From assembly GCA_002321305.1 (NCBI GenBank), contig DCMF01000027.1, positions 1 through 5,666 of the forward strand: 5,666 nt of DNA, read 5' to 3'. The notes under the pieces were generated by a model that was not told the origin of the DNA, searched no databases, and saw nothing but the letters and a program-made list of their open reading frames with translations. The translations under genes and the position numbers were made by a program. The number at the start of each line of letters is the position of its first letter. Position 1 is the stretch's first letter. Source of the DNA: Verrucomicrobia bacterium UBA1629. GTDB taxonomy: Bacteria > Verrucomicrobiota > Kiritimatiellia > RFP12 > UBA1067. This document shows positions 1 through 5,609 of this stretch, one piece after another.

Positions 1-1
1 C

Positions 2-178
2 TCGCCCGCCGCGCTCGCGAAGATACGGGACGCGGCGGCGGCGCAGCTCGCGCGCTACGCGGCCGACCACGACCTCGCGCGGGCGTGGGACCTGAAGGAG
101 AACGGCGGCACGGTGGCGCTGCACCGCATCGTCCTCGTCTTCCACGGCGGCGACGTCGCCCTCTGCGAGGAGATCTGA
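2..178 (+). CDS. C-terminal end of a probable AAA-ATPase / PD-(D/E)XK nuclease-domain protein (5' partial)
   Basis: The frame starting at base 2 is open from the window edge and stops at TGA 176-178, giving 58 codons with no start. The residues run from an amphipathic helix (ALAKIRDAAAAQLARYAADH) through a charged loop (DLKENGG) to a hydrophobic strand (HRIVLVFHGG), and end in CEEI. This helix-strand pattern, with a QL-x-RYA element and a late VFHG strand, resembles my recollection of the C-terminal nuclease domain in AAA-ATPase proteins carrying a PD-(D/E)XK fold (the DUF1703-like group common in gut bacteria). The catalytic D/E-x-K residues would lie upstream, outside the window, so activity cannot be judged. 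Codon use is strongly G/C-ending, supporting a real gene. It converges on the response regulator gene with only 18 bases between stop codons. The coding call is fairly safe; the family call is tentative. Confidence 0.55.
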   Translation, partial: SPAALAKIRDAAAAQLARYAADHDLARAWDLKENGGTVALHRIVLVFHGGDVALCEEI

Positions 179-196
179 CCCCAAGTTGTCAACCGC

Positions 197-820
197 CTAG
201 TCCTGCAGTAGGTGCTTGTGAAGGGCGATGGCGACGGCTTCGGCGCGGTTGGCCGCGCCGATCTTGCCGTAGATCGCCGTGACGTGCTCGCGCACGCTGT
301 TCACCGACAGGTTGAGCTGGAGGGCGATGTCGGCGTCCGTGAGGCCGCGCGTCATCGAGTCGAGAATGCTCTTCTGCCGCTCGGTCAGCGGGCGGACGGG
401 CGGCGACGCCTTCAGCATCTTCCGGATCTCCGGGCTGATGACGGTCTCGCCGCCGACGACGCGGCGAATGGCATCGACGAGCTCGCGGCGGTCGATGGTC
501 TTCAGCAGCGCGCCGTGCGCGCCGGCCGCGAGGGCGCGGGCGATGCCGTCCGCCTCGACGAACGACGTGAGGATGATGACTTTCGTCTGCGGCCGCGCCG
601 CGAGAATCGCGTCCGTGGCCGCCGCGCCGTCCATCTCCGGCATGACGACGTCCATGAGGATCACGTCCGGCTTCAGCGCCTCGGCCTTGGCCACGGCGTC
701 TCGTCCGTCTTCGGCATCGCCCACGACATGGAGGCCGGAATCGGTTGCGAGGATGGCCGCGAGACCCATGCGCACGAGGGCGTGGTCGTCGGCGATCAGG
801 ATCTTGACGGGTTTGGACAT
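197..820 (-). CDS. NarL/FixJ-family response regulator (REC + LuxR-type HTH)
   Basis: A 207-residue DNA-binding response regulator, the usual length for the NarL/FixJ family. The receiver domain (about 5-122) has the acidic pair D11/D12 in ILIADDH, the phospho-acceptor D57 in VILMDVVMPEMDG, the switch T85 in ILTS, and K107 in LLK. A short linker leads to a LuxR-type HTH (about 142-205): PLTERQ opens it, TDADIALQLNLSVNSVREHV contains the recognition helix, and IYGKIGAANRAEAV closes it. All key residues are intact, so it should accept phosphate from the adjacent kinase and act as a cytoplasmic transcription factor. The ATG at 820 is chosen because AAAGGAA lies 7 bases upstream and the receiver domain begins immediately; the frame is open further upstream, but that stretch is a shadow of the kinase gene. 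The start lies inside the kinase gene (25-base overlap), so the pair is probably translationally coupled. Target genes are not in the window. Confidence 0.95.
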   Translation of the reverse strand: MSKPVKILIADDHALVRMGLAAILATDSGLHVVGDAEDGRDAVAKAEALKPDVILMDVVMPEMDGAAATDAILAARPQTKVIILTSFVEADGIARALAAGAHGALLKTIDRRELVDAIRRVVGGETVISPEIRKMLKASPPVRPLTERQKSILDSMTRGLTDADIALQLNLSVNSVREHVTAIYGKIGAANRAEAVAIALHKHLLQD

Positions 821-2895
821 GATGACGTTCCTTTCTGTGTGGTCGGGAGTTCGAGCGAGACCGTGATCTTCGCGCCCGCGCCGGGGCGGCTTTCGACGGC
901 GAGCGACCCGTGCAGGAGGCGCAGCCGTTCGCGGACGCCCTGAAGGCCGAAATGCCCCTGCCGGATGCCGGGCGCGGCCTGCGGGTCGAAGCCGTGTCCG
1001 TTGTCGCTGACGGAGAAGAGAAGCCGATTCCCCTCGCGGCAGCCGGCGACCCTGACGGTCGTCGCCTGTCCGTGGCGGACGGCGTTCAAGACGAGTTCGC
1101 GGACGATGCGCAGGACGGCATGGGCCGTGTTGTCGGGGATGTCCTTGCGCGGCACGTCGAAGCGGATCTTCACGTCGAGGCCGTGGACGTAGGGCTCGAG
1201 CGTCCGGGCGAGTGCGCTGGCCGTCGTCGGCGCCTCGAGGGCGCGGCTGCGCAGGTCCCACAGGCACTGCCGCAGCTCGTTGCGGCAGGCGGCGAGCGTC
1301 CGGGACGCGAGGGCGATGTGGCGGCGCGCGCCGTCGGCGCCGGCCGGGAGGACTTGTTCGGCCGCGTTGACCTCCAGCGTCGCGCCGAGCAGGGTCTGCG
1401 AGAGCGTGTCATGCAGCTCGACGGACATCCGGGTGCGCTCGCGGGCCATGAGCTCCGACTGGGCGTGCGCGAGCTGCTCCTTCAGCAGCTCGCCGCTGCG
1501 CCGCCTGACGGTCTTCTTCAGCGTGAGGTTCCAGAAGGCGACGGCGAAGGTCAGCGCGGCGAGCGCGCCGAGGACGACGAGCAGCCGGCGCGGCGTCCAC
1601 CACGGCGTGCGCGCGAGGACTTGGACGTCCTGCGGGCCGTTCAGGACGATGCGCAGCCCGGTGATGCGCGGCGCGGTGCCGTTGAAGCCCATCTTCTCCG
1701 TCTCGATCACGCACGTGCCCCGGATGCGGATCGTGTCGCCGAGGCCGATGTGCGCCGAGGCGGGGAGACGTCCGCCCGTGTCGACCGTCGCCATGCGGCC
1801 CTCGCTCTCCAGGTAGAGCAGGCCGTCGCCGCGTGGCGCGGGAAGCCCCCGCACGAGGCCGTCGAGCTGGACGTCCTGTCCGTGAAACGAATAGTCGTAG
1901 ACGGTCTGGTGCTTGTACGGACGGCAGAGCCGGGCCGCCGACGTCACGCGCACGGAGTCCCGGGCGGCGTCCGCGTTGTCGTTCTCGTTCGGCAGGCGTT
2001 TCCAGAGGGCGCGCGTGAGGATGGCGCTGTAGAGGTCGGTCTCCGGCAGGCCGGCGAGGACGATGCGGTCGCCGCGCACCGGAAGCCGGGACTCCGCGAG
2101 TTCGCCGCGCACGACGGCGCCGCCGTCGGTCCGCAGGAGGAGGTTGTTGCCGCCCCAGGTTGTGAGGACGCGTCCCGTCGCCTTGCGCCGCACGGCGAGC
2201 TGCCCGTCCCGCGCGTGGAAGAGGCCGGCCTCGCCGACGTCGGCCACGTCAAAGGGGTCTGTGTGGGCGTCGAGGACGCGGATGTCGTCAAGGCTCGCGA
2301 CGCGGATCGCATGCGGAAGCTGGCGGCGGTGTCCGCTGACGTGCGAGTAGATGCCCGTGACGGCGACGCGCTGGCCGATGAGCGCGGCGACGTCGCCGGG
2401 ACGGAGATCCGCATCGACGAGCGCGTAGAAGAGGGCGTTGCCGCAGGAGAGGATCAGGACGCGGCGGTGTCCGTTGAGCTCGTCGGCCAGCACGTCGGCG
2501 ACGACGGCGTCGAGGCGGATGCGGCAGTGGGTGAGGGCGCCGCTCAAAAGCGCCTGCGGCGTGGCGCGGATCGGCGGCGGCACGGGGCCGTGGCCCAGGA
2601 CCTGGAGGGAGGTGCAGTCGGCGGCGATCGCGTAGAACGTGCCGGGGTTCATCCGACCCCGGATGCGCACGCGGTCGCCGGGCGCAGCCTTCGCGAAGTC
2701 GTCCTCGGCATGGTTCCAGCAGGTCATGCCGACGTCCCCGTCCTGGACGGAGAACGTCTCGCGGTCTTCCGCGCCGAGGCTGACGAGCGTCGCCTCGACG
2801 TCGAAGGTGCGGCCGAACGCCCGTTGGGCCTCGGCCTGCCGCAGGTCGCCGACAGAGGTCAGCGCGGCGGCGAGAAGAAGAAATGTCAGCGTCAT
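796..2895 (-). CDS. NarL-type (HisKA_3) sensor histidine kinase with a large beta-rich extracytoplasmic sensor
   Basis: A 699-residue membrane sensor kinase. Residues 4-12 are a short hydrophobic N-terminal segment, probably a signal sequence or anchor, though it lacks a basic n-region. Residues 20-430 are probably outside the membrane and appear to hold about four beta-rich OB-like units with recurring GD-(R/T)-(V/I)-x-(I/L) strands (GDRVRIRG at 73-80, GQRVAVTG at 174-181, GDRIVLAG at 275-282, GDTIRIRG at 386-393). The segment WWTPRRLL followed by a hydrophobic run (about 435-457) is the membrane helix, then a basic and coiled linker. The HisKA_3 box has phospho-accepting H495 in ELHDTLSQ, with the DxxxQ phosphatase motif D496/Q500. 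The ATPase domain has N604 in ELVLNAVRH, the G1 box DNGHGFD at 631-637 and the lid GHFGLQG at 647-653. All catalytic elements are intact. ATG 2895 is chosen for the hydrophobic N-terminus; the longer open frame upstream is a shadow of the XylR-type gene. Its 3' end overlaps the response regulator, its likely partner. The ligand is unknown. Confidence 0.92.
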   Translation of the reverse strand: MTLTFLLLAAALTSVGDLRQAEAQRAFGRTFDVEATLVSLGAEDRETFSVQDGDVGMTCWNHAEDDFAKAAPGDRVRIRGRMNPGTFYAIAADCTSLQVLGHGPVPPPIRATPQALLSGALTHCRIRLDAVVADVLADELNGHRRVLILSCGNALFYALVDADLRPGDVAALIGQRVAVTGIYSHVSGHRRQLPHAIRVASLDDIRVLDAHTDPFDVADVGEAGLFHARDGQLAVRRKATGRVLTTWGGNNLLLRTDGGAVVRGELAESRLPVRGDRIVLAGLPETDLYSAILTRALWKRLPNENDNADAARDSVRVTSAARLCRPYKHQTVYDYSFHGQDVQLDGLVRGLPAPRGDGLLYLESEGRMATVDTGGRLPASAHIGLGDTIRIRGTCVIETEKMGFNGTAPRITGLRIVLNGPQDVQVLARTPWWTPRRLLVVLGALAALTFAVAFWNLTLKKTVRRRSGELLKEQLAHAQSELMARERTRMSVELHDTLSQTLLGATLEVNAAEQVLPAGADGARRHIALASRTLAACRNELRQCLWDLRSRALEAPTTASALARTLEPYVHGLDVKIRFDVPRKDIPDNTAHAVLRIVRELVLNAVRHGQATTVRVAGCREGNRLLFSVSDNGHGFDPQAAPGIRQGHFGLQGVRERLRLLHGSLAVESRPGAGAKITVSLELPTTQKGTSSCPNPSRS
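828..834 (-). promoter_or_regulatory. Ribosome binding site of the response regulator
   Basis: On the minus strand AAAGGAA lies 7 bases before the ATG at 820, within the last codons of the kinase gene. It decides the start of the response regulator and is the only strong Shine-Dalgarno match among the four regulator genes. Confidence 0.8.
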
Positions 2896-2920
2896 CGCCC
2901 GAATTATACCAAAACGGGCG
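2896..2920. repeat. Inverted repeat CGCCCG-N13-CGGGCG around the kinase -10 box
   Basis: Two perfect 6-base arms (2896-2901 and 2915-2920) flank the TATAAT box in the gap between the XylR-type gene and the kinase gene. A dyad around a -10 box could be an operator, but arms this short and GC-rich can arise by chance in this DNA. As a terminator it is unlikely, because the T-run lies in the loop rather than after the stem. Confidence 0.35.
2903..2911 (-). promoter_or_regulatory. Extended -10 promoter element of the kinase/response regulator operon
   Basis: The minus strand reads TGGTATAAT, a perfect TATAAT preceded by TGn, 7 bases before the kinase ATG. It stands out against the GC-rich surroundings. 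No convincing -35 is visible at 16-18 bases (CAAACG at 17), as expected for an extended -10 promoter. The start site would fall on or next to the A of the ATG, giving a leaderless mRNA, and no Shine-Dalgarno sequence is present. Confidence 0.6.
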
Positions 2921-2951
2921 GATGGCGTTTGGCGGCCGTTCGTTCCTGATG

Positions 2952-4142
2952 TCAGGCACCGTGGCGCGTACGCCAGTCGCGCATCGAGAGGCCGGTCGTG
3001 CGCTTGAAGAGGTTCTTGAGGGCGTTCTCGTTCGCGAAGCCGCAGAGATCCGTGATCTGCGCGATGGAGGCCGTCGTCTGGACAAGCAGCCGCTTGACTT
3101 CGGCGAGCTTCCGCCGGGTGATGAGCGCGCCGACAGAGCCGACGCCGGCCTCGTGGAAGCGGAGGTCCAGGAGCTGCCGCGAGACGTGGAGGTGGCTTGC
3201 GACGTCCTGTGGCGTGAGGCCCCGCGTCGCGTGGGCGTTGATGAACTCCTTTGCGCGGTCGACCAGCGCCTGTGCGGACAGCAGCCGCACGGTCGATTCG
3301 CGCGGAATGACGCGCTTGACGTCGATCTCGACGTGGCGTGTCGACGGCGGCGTGCGCGCGCGCATCATCCGGTCGAGGAAGCGGGCGGCCGCCTGGCCTT
3401 CGGCGAAGAAGTCCGGCTCGACGGAGGAGATGTTCGGCCGGACGCGCGTGCAGACGAAGGGGTCGTTGTCGACGCCAAGCACCGAGAGGTCGCTGGGGAC
3501 TTTGAGCTTCAGCTCCGCCGCCGCCGCAAGGACGTCCGCCGCGCGGGCGTCGTTCGCGGCGAGGACGGCGGTCGGGCGCGCCAGTTGCCGGAGGAACGCG
3601 GCGATCTGCGGGCGGTCGTCGGGCGTTTCGGTCGGCGGCAGGACGTGGATTGCGCGCGGCGTCCGCTTCGCGAAGGCCTGTTCGCGCAGGGTCGACCAGC
3701 CGATGCGCCGGCGGTTGTGGACATAGGCGAACGTCGCGAAGCGTCCGGCCGCCGCGAAGTGACGGATCGCCTTGCGCGCGATGTCGCTCGGATTGTCGTG
3801 GAGGATGACGAGGTTCGTCTTTCGGCTTTGGAGTTCGGCGGGATCCAGTCCCATGACGATGAGCGGGCAGCGGAGCGCGGCGAGCCGGCGAAAGACCGCG
3901 ACGTCGTGCGCGATCGAGACGAGGACGCCGTCCAGCCCTTGCGACTCGGCGGCGTCCAGGGCTGCGACGGTCAGCTCGTCCTGCGTGCGCAGCAGCTGGA
4001 TGTCCCACTCGTTCTGCGCGCCCAGGTGGGAGAGCAGCCCCGCGAGCTTCTGCTGGCTGGCCGTCTCGAAAAGGCGCAGGGCGACGAGGACGCGGAACCG
4101 TCGCCGAGCGTCTCGCGCGCGAAGGGGTCTCTTGGCGTTCAT
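2952..4142 (-). CDS. XylR-type transcriptional regulator (LacI-fold sensor + AraC HTH)
   Basis: A 396-residue one-component regulator, close in length and architecture to E. coli XylR. Residues about 15-285 form a periplasmic-binding-protein/LacI-type ligand domain: RFRVLVAL opens it, LDGVLVSIAHDVAVFRRL and CPLIVMG are Rossmann-like strands, and AANDARAADVLAAAAELKLKVP followed by LSVLGVDNDPF is the family's effector-domain signature. Residues about 290-394 are an AraC-type double HTH: LTPQDVASHLHVSRQLLDLRF is the first HTH, and SIAQITDLCGFANENALKNL followed by FKRTTGLSMRDWR the second. XylR-type proteins usually bind a sugar in the cytoplasm and control sugar-use genes; the ligand here is unknown. 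The ATG at 4142 overlaps the upstream GntR-type stop as ATGA, supporting this start; an in-frame ATG at 4160 would add six residues. No Shine-Dalgarno sequence precedes it. No sugar enzyme or transporter is adjacent, which is unusual for the family. Confidence 0.9.
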   Translation of the reverse strand: MNAKRPLRARDARRRFRVLVALRLFETASQQKLAGLLSHLGAQNEWDIQLLRTQDELTVAALDAAESQGLDGVLVSIAHDVAVFRRLAALRCPLIVMGLDPAELQSRKTNLVILHDNPSDIARKAIRHFAAAGRFATFAYVHNRRRIGWSTLREQAFAKRTPRAIHVLPPTETPDDRPQIAAFLRQLARPTAVLAANDARAADVLAAAAELKLKVPSDLSVLGVDNDPFVCTRVRPNISSVEPDFFAEGQAAARFLDRMMRARTPPSTRHVEIDVKRVIPRESTVRLLSAQALVDRAKEFINAHATRGLTPQDVASHLHVSRQLLDLRFHEAGVGSVGALITRRKLAEVKRLLVQTTASIAQITDLCGFANENALKNLFKRTTGLSMRDWRTRHGA

Positions 4143-5272
4143 GGGGCTGGAGTATAGCATAAACCGCAGGCTCCCTCTTGCGCGTGCGTCTGCGCGCGGG
4201 CGGTCGAGGCTCTCGGCAGAAGGGTCGTCGCGAGCGTGAGGTGCCGCGGCAGGGAGCCCGGACGGGCGATTCGGTTGAGCAGCGTCTCGCACGCGGCGCG
4301 GGCGATCTCGCGAAAGGGCTGCTGGACGGTCGTCAGGTCGGCGTCCCGGGCCGGGGCGATGCCGTCGATTCCGGACAGGAGGACGTCTTCGGGTACGCGG
4401 ATGCCGGATTTCCGCAGGAGGTTCAGGACCATGAGCGCGACGCGGTCGCTGCTGCAGACGACGGCGTCCGGTCGCTCGGACGACTTGAAGCGCAGCCGAA
4501 AGTCCCGGATGTTGGATTTCGTCAGCACATAGGCGGAAAGGTCCTTTCCGGCCGTGCAGACGACTTCCTTCAGTCCCGACAGCCTGTCCCGGACATTGGG
4601 CGAGCTGCTTTGCCAGCTGACGAACAGGATGCGTCGGGCGTCTTGCTCAACGAGATGCCGCCCGAGCTTGACGCCGATCGCCCGGTTGTCGACGCCGACG
4701 AGGTCGTAGCGGTCTTCCAGCGGGCTCTCGATGCCGCTGTCGAGGAGGACGACGGGGATTTTCGCCTGGGCGAAGGGCGCGAGGATTTGGCTGTCGATGT
4801 GGCTGGGCGGACTGTCGCAGTCCTGAAAGGGCGTGATGTTGGCGGCCGGCAGGTAGATGATCCCGGAAGGCTTGTGCGCGACGAGCGTGTGCGCGGCGTT
4901 TTCGAGGCGGACGGGGAAATCCGGGCGGGAGATGTGGTCGATCTCGTGGACCTCGAACGTGATGCCGTTGCGCTGGCAGAGGTCGGAGACCTCCTTGCGG
5001 ATCAGCGGGAAGAAGGGGGCGAGCCCGAAATCCGGCGACAGGAAGCCGATCAGCCGGCGCGTCTGCGCGACGAACGTCCCGGCGCCGCGCCGCGATTCGA
5101 CCAGCTGCAGGGCCTTCAGGCCGTCCAGTACCCTGACGGCCGTGAGGTGGGACACCTGAAAGCGCGCGCAGATGTCCTTCACGCCGAGAAAGGCGTCCCC
5201 CGGCTTCCACCGTCGTCCGGCGGTGATTTCGGCCTTGAGGGCGTCGACGGCTTTCTGGTACATGAACGTCAT
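4139..5272 (-). CDS. GntR-HTH transcriptional regulator with LacI-fold sensor (AraR-like architecture)
   Basis: A 377-residue one-component regulator. Residues about 5-70 are a GntR winged helix: MYQKAVDALKAEI is helix 1, VKDICARFQVSHLTAVRVLDG holds the HTH, and SRRGAGTFV is the wing. The usual LPSE before the HTH is replaced by FLGV. Residues about 73-355 are a LacI/periplasmic-binding-type ligand domain: RLIGFLSP begins it, LVGVDNRAIGVKLGRHLVEQ and RRILFVS follow, then PDAVVCSSDRVALMVLNLLR, VPEDVLLSGIDG and LTTVQQPFREIARAACETLL. This combination is that of Bacillus AraR, which senses arabinose; the ligand here is not deducible. The last 20 or so residues (QTHAQEGACG onward) run past the normal domain end to reach the ATGA overlap with the XylR-type gene. 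Starts at ATG 5272 or ATG 5263 both fit; neither has a Shine-Dalgarno sequence. An upstream TTG at 5299 is less likely because it would overlap the ATPase remnant. It is probably transcribed from the promoter near 5515. Confidence 0.9.
   Translation of the reverse strand: MTFMYQKAVDALKAEITAGRRWKPGDAFLGVKDICARFQVSHLTAVRVLDGLKALQLVESRRGAGTFVAQTRRLIGFLSPDFGLAPFFPLIRKEVSDLCQRNGITFEVHEIDHISRPDFPVRLENAAHTLVAHKPSGIIYLPAANITPFQDCDSPPSHIDSQILAPFAQAKIPVVLLDSGIESPLEDRYDLVGVDNRAIGVKLGRHLVEQDARRILFVSWQSSSPNVRDRLSGLKEVVCTAGKDLSAYVLTKSNIRDFRLRFKSSERPDAVVCSSDRVALMVLNLLRKSGIRVPEDVLLSGIDGIAPARDADLTTVQQPFREIARAACETLLNRIARPGSLPRHLTLATTLLPRASTARAQTHAQEGACGLCYTPAP
4151..4159 (-). promoter_or_regulatory. Possible extended -10 element before the XylR-type gene
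   Basis: The minus strand reads TGCTATACT, five of six matches to TATAAT with a TGn extension, ending 8 bases before the ATG at 4142. It lies within the last codons of the GntR-type gene. No clear -35 is seen (AAGAGG at 17 bases). Transcription from it would give a nearly leaderless mRNA. If the ATG at 4160 were the real start, the box would be inside the gene and this call would fail. Confidence 0.4.
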
Positions 5273-5285
5273 GCGCGTAGTACGG

Positions 5286-5432
5286 TTAGACGTCCGCAAA
5301 CGCCTGCTTGACGAGTTCGGTCTTGCCGCCGCGCCGCCGCCCGGTCATCACCGTCAGCGTCGCGGATTCGTGCGCGCGTGCGCGAATCTCCCGCAGCTTT
5401 GCGATCTCGGTTTTCCGGTCAAAGAATTTCAT
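5286..5432 (-). pseudogene. 5' remnant of an AAA-type ATP-binding protein (48 codons)
   Basis: ATG 5432 to TAA 5286 encodes 48 residues beginning MKFFDRKTEIAKLREI and continuing to TLTVMTGRRRGGKTELVKQ. This matches the N-terminus I know from the large AAA ATPases with a DUF234 or DUF4143 partner domain, where an FFDRE-x-EI opening leads to a VxGRRRxGKT Walker A (here residues 31-38, lysine K37). Those proteins are usually about 380-480 residues; here the frame stops just after the Walker A helix and the GntR-type gene begins 13 bases later. No Walker B or later part is seen downstream. It therefore looks like a truncated gene whose promoter and start survive. A retained function as a short leader or small protein cannot be excluded. 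AAAGG lies 14 bases before the ATG, too far for an ideal ribosome site. Confidence 0.7.
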
Positions 5433-5463
5433 GTCGGTTGCATTCGCCTTTAGGTTGAGTCCT

Positions 5464-5502
5464 GTTCGGAACTGGCCAGTTCCAAACGGAGCAGTTCTGA
5501 AC
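5464..5502. repeat. Three 9-base GTTC-n-RAAC units at exact 15-base spacing
   Basis: Read on the plus strand: GTTCGGAAC at 5464-5472, GTTCCAAAC at 5479-5487 and GTTCTGAAC at 5494-5502, separated by 6-base spacers TGGCCA and GGAGCA. Units 1 and 3 are palindromic about their central base; unit 2 has one change. Units 1 and 2 with their spacer also contain a perfect 16-base palindrome, GGAACTGGCCAGTTCC (5468-5483). The array starts 7 bases downstream of the minus-strand -10 box, covering the predicted transcription start and early leader. It could be a cooperative operator or an RNA hairpin. The binding protein is unknown. Confidence 0.75.
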
Positions 5503-5509
5503 GGGGGAC

Positions 5510-5518
5510 ATTATACCA
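5510..5518 (-). promoter_or_regulatory. Extended -10 promoter driving the ATPase remnant and probably the GntR/XylR-type regulators
   Basis: The minus strand reads TGGTATAAT, identical over nine bases to the box before the kinase gene. TTGTCC, four of six matches to TTGACA, lies 18 bases upstream. The predicted start near 5503 leaves a leader of about 70 bases containing the GTTC array before the remnant's ATG at 5432. No terminator is visible between it and the GntR-type gene, so readthrough is likely. Confidence 0.6.
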
Positions 5519-5609
5519 TCTTTCGCGGCGCGCGGACAAGGCTGCCTGCCGGGCCTTCCTTATCTCGACAAGAGAATTGCGCGCCCAGACCTTCCATTCA
5601 GGGCTGCGC
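5519..5609. other. Intergenic stretch between divergent transcription units
   Basis: This stretch separates the left-facing promoter from the right-facing partial gene. Apart from the possible -35 (TTGTCC on the minus strand) I see no convincing structure or plus-strand promoter. A minus-strand frame is open across it from the window edge to about 5449, but it runs through the -10 box and the GTTC array and has poorer G/C-ending codon use than the real genes, so I do not call it. Confidence 0.4.

Noticed and set aside
196..212. Possible terminator hairpin between the convergent genes (CCTA...TAGG)
   Set aside because: Only four base pairs and no T-run on either strand.
821..1267. N-terminal extension of the response regulator
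   Set aside because: It overlaps the kinase catalytic domain in another frame; the receiver domain starts at ATG 820, which has a good ribosome site.
910..2949. Long plus-strand open frame (679 codons) opposite the kinase gene
   Set aside because: It is antisense to a gene with intact kinase motifs, and its translation is low-complexity R/A/D/V/E-rich with no recognisable domain. Such frames are expected opposite GC-rich genes.
2896..4008. Upstream extension of the kinase reading frame to a 1070-residue protein
   Set aside because: The extra 371 codons overlap the XylR-type gene in another frame and are proline/arginine-rich without domains. The hydrophobic N-terminus at ATG 2895 and the box at 2903-2911 mark the real start.
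2883..4157. Plus-strand open frame (424 codons) opposite the XylR-type gene
   Set aside because: Antisense shadow of a gene with clear sensor and HTH domains; no domain of its own.
4178..5311. Plus-strand open frame (377 codons) opposite the GntR-type gene
   Set aside because: Antisense shadow with charged, low-complexity translation.
5429..5443. Four-codon upstream frame (ATG CAA CCG ACA TGA) overlapping the ATPase remnant's ATG as ATGA, with AAAGG 3 bases upstream
   Set aside because: Too short to separate from chance, and the AAAGG spacing is tight; noted only as a possible coupling element.
5464..5502. CRISPR array
   Set aside because: The 9-base units and 6-base spacers are far too short; this is an operator-like array.
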